64,000 bases of DNA from assembly GCA_003550275.1 (NCBI GenBank), contig QXCW01000002.1, forward strand, positions 2,913,501-2,977,500. Reading direction: 5' to 3'. Position numbers and translations under genes: made by a program. The notes under the pieces were generated by a model. That model saw nothing but the letters and a program-made list of their open reading frames with translations. It was not told the origin of the DNA and ran no database searches. Source of the DNA: Flavobacteriaceae bacterium MAR_2010_72 (GTDB taxonomy: Bacteria > Bacteroidota > Bacteroidia > Flavobacteriales > Flavobacteriaceae). Shown piece after piece: positions 37,970 through 46,824 of the stretch; the stretch's first letter is position 1; every line of letters begins with the position of its first letter.

Positions 37970-38689
37970 CTATATATTTTTTGATGTTTTCCAAGCTTCA
38001 AAATCTATTTTGGTTTGTTGATTAGTTGGTGGGTATAAACCAATAATGGTTTTACCTGAATTAACTTCTTCCAAAACAAAATCTTCAAAGAGGGTCATCT
38101 CAATACACTCTTTGGCTACTTCTTCCTTTAAGTGAGCTGGAATAACCATGACACCATCATCGTCTCCAACAATAATATCGCCAGGAAACACAGCCACATC
38201 TCCGCAGCCAATTGGAACATTAATGTCTAATGCTTGATGTAAGGTTAAATTTGTTGGGGCAGATGGCCTTTGATGATATGATGGAAAATCTAATTCCGAA
38301 ATCTCTTTGCTATCTCTAAAACCTCCATCGGTTACAATTCCTGCAACACCTCGTTTCATAAGTCTGGTTACCAAAATCGACCCCGCCGAGGCTGCTCGGG
38401 CATCCTTTCTACTATCAATTACAAGAACAGCACCTTCAGGACATTGTTCAACTGCAACCCGTTGTGGGTGATTTTTGTCTTGAAATACGCTTATTGGATT
38501 TAAATCTTCTCTTGCTGGAATATATCGCAAGGTAAAAGCCTCGCCAACCATATTAGGTTGTCCCTTTCTTAAAGGAAATACATTTTGAATGAATTGATTT
38601 TTTAGACCTTTTTTAAAAAGACAAGTTGCAATGGTGGCCGTGCTTACCCTTTCAAATTTCCTTCTTTCCTCTATTGATAATGATTTCAT
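37970..38689 (-). CDS. RraA-like family protein (aldolase/decarboxylase fold)
   Basis: A 239-residue cytoplasmic protein of the RraA / 4-hydroxy-4-methyl-2-oxoglutarate aldolase family. It has GSILVTRLMKRGVAGIVTDGGFRDSKEI, whose Gly-Gly-x-Arg-Asp holds the metal/substrate residues, and DIIVGDDDGVMVIP. Members act as class II pyruvate aldolases, oxaloacetate decarboxylases or RNase E regulators; an RNase E role is unlikely here. Being divergent from the sugar-isomerase gene across an alginate operator suggests a role in keto-acid sugar catabolism, but no reaction can be assigned. Confidence 0.8.
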   Translation of the reverse strand: MKSLSIEERRKFERVSTATIATCLFKKGLKNQFIQNVFPLRKGQPNMVGEAFTLRYIPAREDLNPISVFQDKNHPQRVAVEQCPEGAVLVIDSRKDARAASAGSILVTRLMKRGVAGIVTDGGFRDSKEISELDFPSYHQRPSAPTNLTLHQALDINVPIGCGDVAVFPGDIIVGDDDGVMVIPAHLKEEVAKECIEMTLFEDFVLEEVNSGKTIIGLYPPTNQQTKIDFEAWKTSKNI

Positions 38690-38717
38690 AATTAAAAGCT
38701 TATTTAAGTAATAATTT

Positions 38718-38768
38718 TTGTATTAAAACAAATATACGTATATTTGGTAAACCAATCTGGTTAACCAA
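38718..38768 (+). promoter_or_regulatory. promoter with GntR tandem operator, alginate operon 1
   Basis: TTG at 38718, 18 bases, then TATATTTG at 38739-38746, matching the Bacteroidota promoter. The operator (38744-38768) is TTGGTAAACCAA, TC, then TGGTTAACCAA, and shares TTG with the -7 box. It lies 17 bases before the isomerase-like gene and between it and the divergent RraA gene, so it may affect both. Confidence 0.88.
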
Positions 38769-38785
38769 TTAATTTTATTCGGTTT

Positions 38786-39736
38786 ATGCTACTTAATAGA
38801 AGAAGGGATTTCATAAAAAACGTTTCATTATCGGTTGCTGCTGTCCCATTTTTAAGTTTCCATAAAAATACATTTTATCCTATAGGGGACACAGACAAGT
38901 TATCAATTCATTTATTTTCCAAACATCTTCAGTTCTTGGATTATAGATCGGCTGGCGAAATGGCAGCTGAAATGGGGTTCTCTGGATTGGACTTAACGGT
39001 CAGACCCAATGGCCATGTGTTGCCAGAAACTGTAAAATCGGATTTGCCAAAAGCAATCAAGGAGATAAAAGCAGGTGGTTCAAACTGTGAACTGATTACC
39101 ACAAGTATTGAAAGCGTCAACAATCCATTGGATGTTAATATTCTTGAAACCGCCGCTAAATTTGGAATTAAATATTACAGAACCAATTGGTTTAAATATC
39201 CAAATGACAAATCCATGCCTGAAGCTTTGGAATTGTACCAAGAAGAAATAAGACAACTAGGTATTTTAAATAAAGAACTTGGGCTTGTAGGTTGTTATCA
39301 AAATCATGCAGGCACAAGCGTAGGCGCTTCTTTTTGGGAAATTAAAAAGTTATTGAAAACCGTGGACTCTTCCTATTTTGGAACCCAATACGATATTCGT
39401 CATGCCATAGTTGAAGGGGGTTACTCCTGGGAAAACGGTTTGGAACTTTTACAACCGCATATTAAAGTTATAGTTTTAAAAGATTACAAATGGGGCAAAG
39501 TAGACGGAAAATGGGAAGCCATTAATGTCCCTATTGGCGAAGGTATGGTTGATTTTGACAAGTACTTTAAATTATTGAAGAAATATAATTTAAACCCTCC
39601 TGTTTCGTTGCATTTGGAATACGATTTGGGTGGTGCTGAAAAAGGAAATACAGAAATATCAATTGACAAAAAAATAGTTTTTGATGCCATGAAAAATGAC
39701 CTTAAAAAGGTTCAGGAATTGTGGAAGAAGGCTTAA
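38786..39736 (+). CDS. sugar phosphate isomerase/epimerase-like TIM-barrel protein with Tat-like signal
   Basis: A 316-residue protein of the xylose-isomerase-like TIM barrel (AP endonuclease 2) superfamily, with AEMGFSGLDLTVRPNGHV, YQNHAG, GTQYDIRHAIVEGG and SLHLEYD; acidic and His residues at barrel ends could bind a metal. The N-terminus LLNRRRDFIKNVSLS looks like a twin-arginine signal, so it may be exported folded to the periplasm. The substrate is unknown. It is the first gene of the operon running through PL6, a heparinase-type lyase, PL7 and the NRAMP-like gene. Confidence 0.83.
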   Translation: MLLNRRRDFIKNVSLSVAAVPFLSFHKNTFYPIGDTDKLSIHLFSKHLQFLDYRSAGEMAAEMGFSGLDLTVRPNGHVLPETVKSDLPKAIKEIKAGGSNCELITTSIESVNNPLDVNILETAAKFGIKYYRTNWFKYPNDKSMPEALELYQEEIRQLGILNKELGLVGCYQNHAGTSVGASFWEIKKLLKTVDSSYFGTQYDIRHAIVEGGYSWENGLELLQPHIKVIVLKDYKWGKVDGKWEAINVPIGEGMVDFDKYFKLLKKYNLNPPVSLHLEYDLGGAEKGNTEISIDKKIVFDAMKNDLKKVQELWKKA

Positions 39737-39759
39737 TCCAAATAAATTATTAATACGTT

Positions 39760-42066
39760 ATGAATAGAATCTTAATCGTCTTTTGTTGTTTTATCACACT
39801 ATTGGCTTGTGAACAACCAACAGAATTAAGTAGCATAAAAGTTGCAAACATCGAAGAATTAAATGAGGCCATAAAAAACTGTAAACCTGGTGATGAGATT
39901 GTTATGGCCAATGGCGTTTGGAAGGATGTTCAAATTGAGTTTTACGGAAAAGGCACCAAAGAGGCGCCTATAGTTTTAAAGGCCGAAACCAAAGGAGAAG
40001 TGACCATAGAAGGAAAATCTAACTTGAAATTGGGCGGTGAGTATTTAGTGGTTAACGGCTTATATTTTAAAAATGGCCACACACCATCAAATTCAATTAT
40101 TCAATTCAAAATAAATAATGATTCCATTGCTAATCATAGTCGAGTGACCAATTGTGTTATTGAGGAATTTACCCAACCAGATCGCGATGTAAGCGACCAT
40201 TGGATTGAGTTTTGGGGTAGAAACAATCAATTGGACCGTTGCTATATCACCGGTAAATCCAACTTTGGACCAACAATAAGGGTCTTTTTAAAAGGCAATG
40301 AACATATTTATAATTACCATCACATCACCAATAATCATTTTGGTCCACGACCACGAAAAGGTGGGCCTCATGGCGAAACCATTCAAATAGGCGCAAGCGA
40401 CACCTCCATGACACCATCCCATGTGAATGTTGCTGATAATCTATTTGACCGTTGTAATGGCGAAGTGGAAGTGATTTCAAGCAAGTCGAATTTTAATGTG
40501 TTTAGAAATAATGTGTTTTTTGAAAGCGAAGGGTCTTTGGTTTTACGACATGGCAATTACGCAACAATAGATGGAAACATTTTTATAGGCAACGACAATT
40601 CTAAATTTATTGGTGGCATCCGGGTCATTAACACGGGGCATTGGATAACCAATAATTATTTCTATAAATTAAAGGGCGAAGCATTTAGAAGCCCATTGGC
40701 CATTATGAACGGTATTCCTAAATCTCCCTTAAATCGATACAATCAAGTAACCGATGCTGTTGTGGCCTACAATTCTTTTATCGATTGCAAATCCCCATGG
40801 CAATTTAGTGTGGGCTCCAACTTGAGTCAAAGTGAGGTTTTGCCACCTTCCGAAATCCGTTCGGCCCGCCCCGAACGTGTGGTCATTGCTAACAATTTAA
40901 TTTATAACGAAATTGCTTATACAAACCCAATTGTAAATTATGATGTAGTTGATGGTGTAACTTTTATGAATAACATTATCAATAACGAAAATCATAGTGA
41001 AGTTAAACCCGAAGGGTTGATTACGCAGGATTTTTCAGTTGAAAAAGTTTCAGATTATCTAGTGATTCCTTCCGAAAATATTAACGATACCTATGCTGGT
41101 TTTGATTTTGAAACCATAAACAAAGATTTGTTTGGAACTGAAAGAACTTCTGAAAACAACAGCATTGGTGCCATCGTGAATCCGGTAAAAGAAAACACAG
41201 TTTTAATCGATAAATCAAAATATGGAACCGATTGGTTCAATCCTGAAAAACCAAAAGCTGAAGCCAAAACCTTCATGGTTTCAACTTCGGAAGAATTGAT
41301 TGCTACACTTAATGAAGTGCAATCGGGTGATATCATTTCACTCAATAGCGGGATTTATAATTTAAATTCAAGTCTGGCTATTAATAAAGAAATCACCATA
41401 GTTTCGAGCGATAAAAATAATAAAGCCGAACTGGTGTTTTCTTCAGAAAAAACAGCATTTGAAATGCATCCCAAAGGGAATTTGACTTTGAACGCTATTA
41501 TTCTAACTGGAAATGCATCTCAAAACGCTTTTACAACTTTGGACAAATACATGTCCAAAGCCTATAATATTTGGCTTGATAATGTTGAAATCAGCAATTT
41601 TAAAAGTGTTCTGGAAGTTTCCAAAGCTTCTTTTGCCGATACGATTTCAGTATCAAATTCGGTCATAAAAAATTGCGAACGCGGATTCATGCTCAATAAA
41701 GAAACCAACGATGGTGGCGACTACAATGCCGAGTTTGTTACGTTTTCCAATTCTACGTTTGACAACATCCAAGAAGTGGTTTTGGATTATTATCGTGGTG
41801 GTTATGACGAATCGACCATAGGTGGGAATTTAGTGCTTGAGAGCAACACCATTACAAATTCAGGCAAAGCCGAAAAAGAGCGCATCTTGATAAAAAACCG
41901 AGGTATTGTGAATGTGGAATTTAACAACAATACCTTTCAAAACAATCCTGTAAAACTTATTGCCATTCTTTGGGGTGAAAAAGGGCAAGTACCCGGAGAA
42001 AACACGATTATAAATTCAGGCAAAATTGAAGTGGTTCAGAATTTAAAACTAAAATTAATGTATTAA
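39760..42066 (+). CDS. PL6 alginate lyase lipoprotein
   Basis: A 768-residue lipoprotein (FCCFITLLACEQ, Cys17) with two beta-helix regions, like the two-domain PL6 enzymes. The catalytic residues fit PL6: Lys242 in VEVISSKSNF and Arg263 in SLVLRHGNY, with further conserved blocks NHFGPRPRKGG..GETIQIG and NLFDRCNGEVEV. It depolymerises alginate, often at mannuronate-guluronate or guluronate-rich stretches in this family. The second half (about 500-768) begins with another pectate-lyase-like repeat region. The next gene follows after 11 bases. Confidence 0.93.
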   Translation: MNRILIVFCCFITLLACEQPTELSSIKVANIEELNEAIKNCKPGDEIVMANGVWKDVQIEFYGKGTKEAPIVLKAETKGEVTIEGKSNLKLGGEYLVVNGLYFKNGHTPSNSIIQFKINNDSIANHSRVTNCVIEEFTQPDRDVSDHWIEFWGRNNQLDRCYITGKSNFGPTIRVFLKGNEHIYNYHHITNNHFGPRPRKGGPHGETIQIGASDTSMTPSHVNVADNLFDRCNGEVEVISSKSNFNVFRNNVFFESEGSLVLRHGNYATIDGNIFIGNDNSKFIGGIRVINTGHWITNNYFYKLKGEAFRSPLAIMNGIPKSPLNRYNQVTDAVVAYNSFIDCKSPWQFSVGSNLSQSEVLPPSEIRSARPERVVIANNLIYNEIAYTNPIVNYDVVDGVTFMNNIINNENHSEVKPEGLITQDFSVEKVSDYLVIPSENINDTYAGFDFETINKDLFGTERTSENNSIGAIVNPVKENTVLIDKSKYGTDWFNPEKPKAEAKTFMVSTSEELIATLNEVQSGDIISLNSGIYNLNSSLAINKEITIVSSDKNNKAELVFSSEKTAFEMHPKGNLTLNAIILTGNASQNAFTTLDKYMSKAYNIWLDNVEISNFKSVLEVSKASFADTISVSNSVIKNCERGFMLNKETNDGGDYNAEFVTFSNSTFDNIQEVVLDYYRGGYDESTIGGNLVLESNTITNSGKAEKERILIKNRGIVNVEFNNNTFQNNPVKLIAILWGEKGQVPGENTIINSGKIEVVQNLKLKLMY

Positions 42067-42077
42067 AAATTTAAAAA

Positions 42078-44318
42078 ATGAATTGGCTTAAAGGTATCTT
42101 AATAATAGTGTGTTTGGTAGTTTCACCTCGTGCTTTATCACAAGAGATTCCGTCAAATCAAATTATTGAATTGCAAAATCTAGCACATTATTTAACACCT
42201 GAAGTGCAAAAAACTTTAGGTGGTACAAATACAATATCAGAAGCAAAATTGGCCCAATATTTTAGGGAAAAATTTGCAGAACGTTATTTTTACGACTGGA
42301 AAACTTTTGACAAACGATTTGAAGCTTATAATACCGTTTATCCTGAAGTTAAAAGCGGACATATTGAAAGAGCGTTGGACCATCTTGCCAAATATCCAGA
42401 TTCCACACATTGGAAATTGCCTTTCAACTATCAGTATGGAGAACCTGTAAATGCGTATGCTATACGGCATTTAGCTAGACAACACAAAATGGTAGATATT
42501 GCCTTTTACTACAACTATCAAAATAAAAACCCTAAATATCTAAACTATTTTAAAGACCAATTAAAATCTCTTAATGCAGCTTTAGCGGCTGGAACTTATG
42601 AAAGTATAGAAGATGGCAATGGGGTTTATGAAGCATTCAGGTCGGGTTATCGCATTTTGAATTGGTTGCAAATCCACAATATGTTTTTGGGAGAACAGGT
42701 ATATACCGACCAAGACCAATTGTTAACCATTGCCACCCTGTTGCAACATGCCTCCAGCCTTTACGAAACCAATGCTGAATTCGTGCCTGGAAACCATCAA
42801 ACCAGAGGTATGTCGGCGTTGGCGATGCTTTCCATTTTGTTCCGTGATTTTAAAGATTCCGATAAATGGTATGAACGTTCTATGGAAATGTTGGAAGCCC
42901 ATTTGGCTAAAGAAATCAATGACGATGGTTTTCAATTTGAACGCACCGTGCATTATCACATGAGCGATATCGATAATTATTATTACGTGTATCAATTGGC
43001 TAAAAACAGTCAATTGCCCGTGAATGACTTTTGGCAAGGTAAGTTAAAATCACTGTTCACAACCCTGACTAAAATAGCCTATCCTGATAAATCGGCGCCA
43101 GTACTTTCAGATGATACGTCGCCACCTTGGTCAGAAAAAAATGATATTTCTGGTGCTTTAACTTTGGGCTATTTACTGTTTAGTGACCCTGTAATGGGCT
43201 ACTTTGCCAATGATTATGTCGAATCTAAAATGTTTTGGTATGTGAACGATTCCCAATTACAAATGCTCAATAACATCGCATCAAAAACACCAGAATTTAA
43301 ATCGATAAACTTCCCTACTACTGGTTATTATATAATGCGTGAAGGGTGGAACCCTAAAGATAAGGTGATGATTATTTCCAACGGCCTTGACGATGAAAAA
43401 CCAGACCATCAACACGGCGATATGTTGGGTGTTCAGGCCATGGCAAATGGTCAAGTCATTTTACCAAATTACCAGGTGAGATATTCGCTTAAAGATTTGG
43501 AGTTCTTTAAAAATTCGATGGTTAAAAATGTGGCTTTGGTTGATGATGAGTTACAAGGAAAACAATATACCTCCAATCAAGGCGGCAGTGGTTTTGGAAA
43601 ATTCAGGGAATTGCCACAACCAAAAACAATCGCATGGGAAGTTGATACTGATTTGGACTTTTATGTGGGGAGTCATAATGGATTTGAAAATGTTGGGGTT
43701 GATTATAGCAGGCAAGTACTCTATTTGAAAGACGATTTTTGGATTATAAAAGACAATTTTAAATCGGATAAACCCCATACCTATAAACAAATTTGGCAAG
43801 GTCATTATAGCTTGGAAGAAGGACCTAATTTGATTCGGTCAACCTTCAATGATGGTTCCGGAAGTGACATCTATCAATTGGTTGCAATTGATTCGGTATT
43901 TACCTCCGGCACTAGAGGAAAAGGATGGGCTGTGGCTTCCAAAACCAATAAAACCGATTTTAGTTTTATTACTGTTATTTATCCATTTGAAAAATTTGAT
44001 GACCGTATTGATGAAGATAAAACTAGTCCTGAATTAAAAGGTTGGAAAATAAACCAATCCAAATGGAACGTAGATGGTTCAAATCCAATCTCCTTAACTA
44101 AAGGAAACATTGATATTTTCTTTTCGGTTAAATCATTAGTGTTTAAAGACATTAAAATTGAACTTGAAGAAGTAGCAGATATACTAGTAAACTCTGAAAA
44201 TGAAGATTTAAAAATTCAATTGCTAAACAAAGAAGAAGGTAAGGCAATTGTAACTATAAAAGGTATTAAACAAACTATTAACTGTACGTTTGATCTAATT
44301 AAAATCAAAAGAAATTAA
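42078..44318 (+). CDS. heparinase II/III-family lyase, candidate oligoalginate lyase
   Basis: A 746-residue secreted protein (signal to RALSQ, about 22) with an alpha/alpha toroid (about 30-380) and an anti-parallel beta-sandwich. Likely catalytic residues are Asn239-His240 in FVPGNHQTRG, Tyr293-His294 in ERTVHYHMSD, and His444/His446 in KPDHQHGDMLG after the MREGWNP segment. It is clearly different from the PL17 protein encoded at 51323 and looks closer to PL39 or to unassigned heparinase II/III lyases; I cannot fix the family. The expected role is exolytic breakdown of alginate oligomers in the periplasm. It sits between PL6 and PL7 genes, with one base before the latter. Confidence 0.83.
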   Translation: MNWLKGILIIVCLVVSPRALSQEIPSNQIIELQNLAHYLTPEVQKTLGGTNTISEAKLAQYFREKFAERYFYDWKTFDKRFEAYNTVYPEVKSGHIERALDHLAKYPDSTHWKLPFNYQYGEPVNAYAIRHLARQHKMVDIAFYYNYQNKNPKYLNYFKDQLKSLNAALAAGTYESIEDGNGVYEAFRSGYRILNWLQIHNMFLGEQVYTDQDQLLTIATLLQHASSLYETNAEFVPGNHQTRGMSALAMLSILFRDFKDSDKWYERSMEMLEAHLAKEINDDGFQFERTVHYHMSDIDNYYYVYQLAKNSQLPVNDFWQGKLKSLFTTLTKIAYPDKSAPVLSDDTSPPWSEKNDISGALTLGYLLFSDPVMGYFANDYVESKMFWYVNDSQLQMLNNIASKTPEFKSINFPTTGYYIMREGWNPKDKVMIISNGLDDEKPDHQHGDMLGVQAMANGQVILPNYQVRYSLKDLEFFKNSMVKNVALVDDELQGKQYTSNQGGSGFGKFRELPQPKTIAWEVDTDLDFYVGSHNGFENVGVDYSRQVLYLKDDFWIIKDNFKSDKPHTYKQIWQGHYSLEEGPNLIRSTFNDGSGSDIYQLVAIDSVFTSGTRGKGWAVASKTNKTDFSFITVIYPFEKFDDRIDEDKTSPELKGWKINQSKWNVDGSNPISLTKGNIDIFFSVKSLVFKDIKIELEEVADILVNSENEDLKIQLLNKEEGKAIVTIKGIKQTINCTFDLIKIKRN

Positions 44319-44319
44319 A

Positions 44320-45345
44320 ATGAAAAAAATAGTATTAACGATAGTTACACTTTTAGTAATACTTGCTTGTAAAAATGTTTCTAAAACTGATTCAAATTTA
44401 TCTGCTAAAAGTGAAACTGAAAATGCGACAAAATACCCAAGCGATGTTATTCCATTTATGGATGAATGGAGCATTCTTTGCGGCGATGGTACAAGTGTTA
44501 AAAATTTAGTAAATTTTGAACACAAAGAATTCTTTTATCTTGTAAATGATGGAATAACAGATTGGGTAGTTTACAAAACACCTAATTCTGGAATAACTTC
44601 ACGAACCTCCAACAACACAAGAACAGAATTAGGACAAAAAGCACATTGGATTCCAGAAACTGGCGGCAATTTAACAGGAACATTAAAAGTACAGCACGTT
44701 TCAACTACAGGTGATGCCACAGTTGCCTCTTCTTACTCTGTAGTAATTGGGCAAATTCATAGTGATGAAGGACATGAAAACGAACCACTAAAAATCTTTT
44801 ATAAAAAATTTCCAGGTCACACAAAAGGCTCAGTCTTTTGGAACTACGAAATCAATACCAAAGGTGATAATTCAGGAAGGTGGGATTTTTCAACAGCAGT
44901 TTGGGGTTATGATTTTTCAGATGTTGGGGCAAATCCAACGACCTACCCAGATGAACCCGAAGATGGTATTGCGTTGGGCGAAGAATTCAGTTATGAAGTA
45001 AATGTCTATAAAGGTATTATGTATCTAACTTTTACTAGTGAAGGTCATGAAACTAAAACATTCACAAAAAGTTTAATCAAATCAGATTTTGCCACTAAAT
45101 CTGATATTCCACAACAAGTCATAAATGTATATTCATCAAGACGAGCTATAAGCCCAGAAAGAGAAATTGCCTACGCTGGTGAAATAAATTATTTCAAACA
45201 AGGTGCATATAATCAGGCTAATGGAAAATCTACGAAGTCAGAGACTTATGATGGTGATATAGCAAAGCAATATGCAAATGGAAGTTATGCTGAAGTTTGG
45301 TTTAAAGAGGCTACTGTAGGTTCTGGGACAGCGCCCAATAAATAA
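44320..45345 (+). CDS. PL7 alginate lyase lipoprotein
   Basis: A 341-residue lipoprotein (LLVILACKNV, Cys17) with the PL7 jelly-roll. The three motifs are RTEL at 101-104, QIH at 145-147 (poly-guluronate or mixed preference is often linked to Ile in this motif) and YFKQGAYNQ near 288-296. It cleaves alginate endolytically at the cell surface. The first motif lacks the terminal Arg of RTELR (it is RTELGQ here), a common variation. It follows the heparinase-type lyase gene by one base and precedes the NRAMP-like gene. Confidence 0.92.
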   Translation: MKKIVLTIVTLLVILACKNVSKTDSNLSAKSETENATKYPSDVIPFMDEWSILCGDGTSVKNLVNFEHKEFFYLVNDGITDWVVYKTPNSGITSRTSNNTRTELGQKAHWIPETGGNLTGTLKVQHVSTTGDATVASSYSVVIGQIHSDEGHENEPLKIFYKKFPGHTKGSVFWNYEINTKGDNSGRWDFSTAVWGYDFSDVGANPTTYPDEPEDGIALGEEFSYEVNVYKGIMYLTFTSEGHETKTFTKSLIKSDFATKSDIPQQVINVYSSRRAISPEREIAYAGEINYFKQGAYNQANGKSTKSETYDGDIAKQYANGSYAEVWFKEATVGSGTAPNK

Positions 45346-45422
45346 CAGATTCAAAAGGGTTGATGATGTTAGAAAGCGCCAACATATCAGCAGTAAATTA
45401 ATTAAACAAAAAATACTAGACC

Positions 45423-46697
45423 ATGTCAACATCCGAAAACAAAACGTCTTTATTAAAAAAACTTATTGCTGTCGTACTAGGTTTTGGTCCTGGTATTTTT
45501 GCCATTGGTTATACCATTGGTACTGGAAGTGTAACCTCAATGATTGTCGCAGGAAGCAAATTTGGGATGCAGTTATTATGGGTGCTTTTATTAAGTTGTT
45601 TATTTTCTGGAATTTTAATGTTTGTTTATGGTAATTACGCTTTGATAACTGGAGAAACAGCCCTTTACGGATTTAAAAAACATTTAAAATTCGGGAAGGT
45701 ACTGGCCATATTGATTATTATTGGGATTACCTTTGGTCAATGGAATTCCTTGATGGGCATCTTGGGAATTTCCTCCAATATCATCTACGAAATACTGGTC
45801 ATTAATTTTGGAGGCATCAGTGAATTTAAATATGGAACGGTACTTACCATAGCAATTATAATTATTAGCATTTTTTACGGGCTAATGATGGTCGGGAAAT
45901 ATACATTTTTCGAAAAAATCTTGATCATCTTCGTTTCCATAATGGGACTTTCCTTTATCATTTCATTATTTTTTGTACAACCACTTCCCATCGATGTTGT
46001 AAAAGGTTTAATCCCAACCATACCAGAAGTTCCTGGAGGAAAAATGTTGGTTGCCGCCTTTGTTGGAACGACCATGGCAGCAGCAACGTTTTTATCGCGA
46101 CCACTTTTCGTAAAGGGTAAAGGATGGACCATCGCTAATTTAAATCAACAAAGAAAGGATTCCATAACAGCAGCCATCTTGATATTTATAATTAGCGGAA
46201 CCATTATGGCCGTTTCCTGTGGTGCTCTGTTCCATCAAGGTAAAGTGGTTACTCAAGTTCTGGATATGGCCAATACTTTGGAGCCCGTTGCTGGAAAATT
46301 GGCTGTTACCATATTCTTTTTTGGAGCCTTAAGTGCCGGTCTATCATCCATTTTTCCATGCTTGCTCATTGCTCCTCTTTTGGTAGCCGATTATCAATCT
46401 GGAGAATTGGACACCAATTCAAGACAATTTAGAATTATAACGGCCATCGCCTGCTTGGTGGCATTAATTGGTCCAATTTTAGGATCAAATCCTATTGAAA
46501 TACAAATTTTATCACAAGTCTTTAATGTCTTTGTTTTACCTTTAGTAGTACTTTGTATCATTTTAATGGTAAACAACAAACGTTTAATGAAAGGCTATAA
46601 AACAAGTCTGTTAATAAACATTGGTTTGTTTTCGGCTTTAGTGTTCTCCTGTTTGATATCGTATAATGGCATTCTTGCATTAATAGATTATTTTTAG
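45423..46697 (+). CDS. NRAMP-fold transporter lacking canonical metal-binding motifs
   Basis: A 424-residue inner-membrane protein with about 11 spans and the NRAMP/LeuT-type opening GFGPGIFAIGY. The DPGN metal site of helix 1 is replaced by IGTG (32-35), and the MPH site of helix 6 by AAA (219-221, in GTTMAAATFLSRP). A divalent-metal substrate is therefore unlikely, and an organic solute or another ion is plausible. It is the last gene of alginate operon 1, 77 bases after PL7, which suggests a job in handling alginate products or counter-ions. The function is not established. Confidence 0.78.
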   Translation: MSTSENKTSLLKKLIAVVLGFGPGIFAIGYTIGTGSVTSMIVAGSKFGMQLLWVLLLSCLFSGILMFVYGNYALITGETALYGFKKHLKFGKVLAILIIIGITFGQWNSLMGILGISSNIIYEILVINFGGISEFKYGTVLTIAIIIISIFYGLMMVGKYTFFEKILIIFVSIMGLSFIISLFFVQPLPIDVVKGLIPTIPEVPGGKMLVAAFVGTTMAAATFLSRPLFVKGKGWTIANLNQQRKDSITAAILIFIISGTIMAVSCGALFHQGKVVTQVLDMANTLEPVAGKLAVTIFFFGALSAGLSSIFPCLLIAPLLVADYQSGELDTNSRQFRIITAIACLVALIGPILGSNPIEIQILSQVFNVFVLPLVVLCIILMVNNKRLMKGYKTSLLINIGLFSALVFSCLISYNGILALIDYF

Positions 46698-46759
46698 TTG
46701 AATTTTCTTTCAGCATAAGTTAAAATTTGAGTTAATACCGTATTTTTTAGCACTTTAAT

Positions 46760-46811
46760 TTGCACAATTGAAAAAAAAAAGTATTTTTGGTAAACCAATC
46801 TGGTTAACCAA
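46760..46811 (+). promoter_or_regulatory. promoter with GntR tandem operator, alginate operon 2
   Basis: TTG at 46760, 19 bases, TATTTTTG at 46782-46789, then operator 46787-46811 built of TTGGTAAACCAA, TC and TGGTTAACCAA. It lies 13 bases before the PL7 start. The operator overlaps a potential longer reading frame of that gene from a TTG at 46768, which supports the ATG at 46825 as the real start. Confidence 0.9.
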
Positions 46812-46824
46812 TTTATTAATACTA

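Noticed and set aside
46768-46824. A longer N-terminus for the PL7 gene starting at TTG 46768.
   Set aside because: The extra codons overlap the promoter and tandem operator, and the lipoprotein signal fits only a start at 46825 or 46867.
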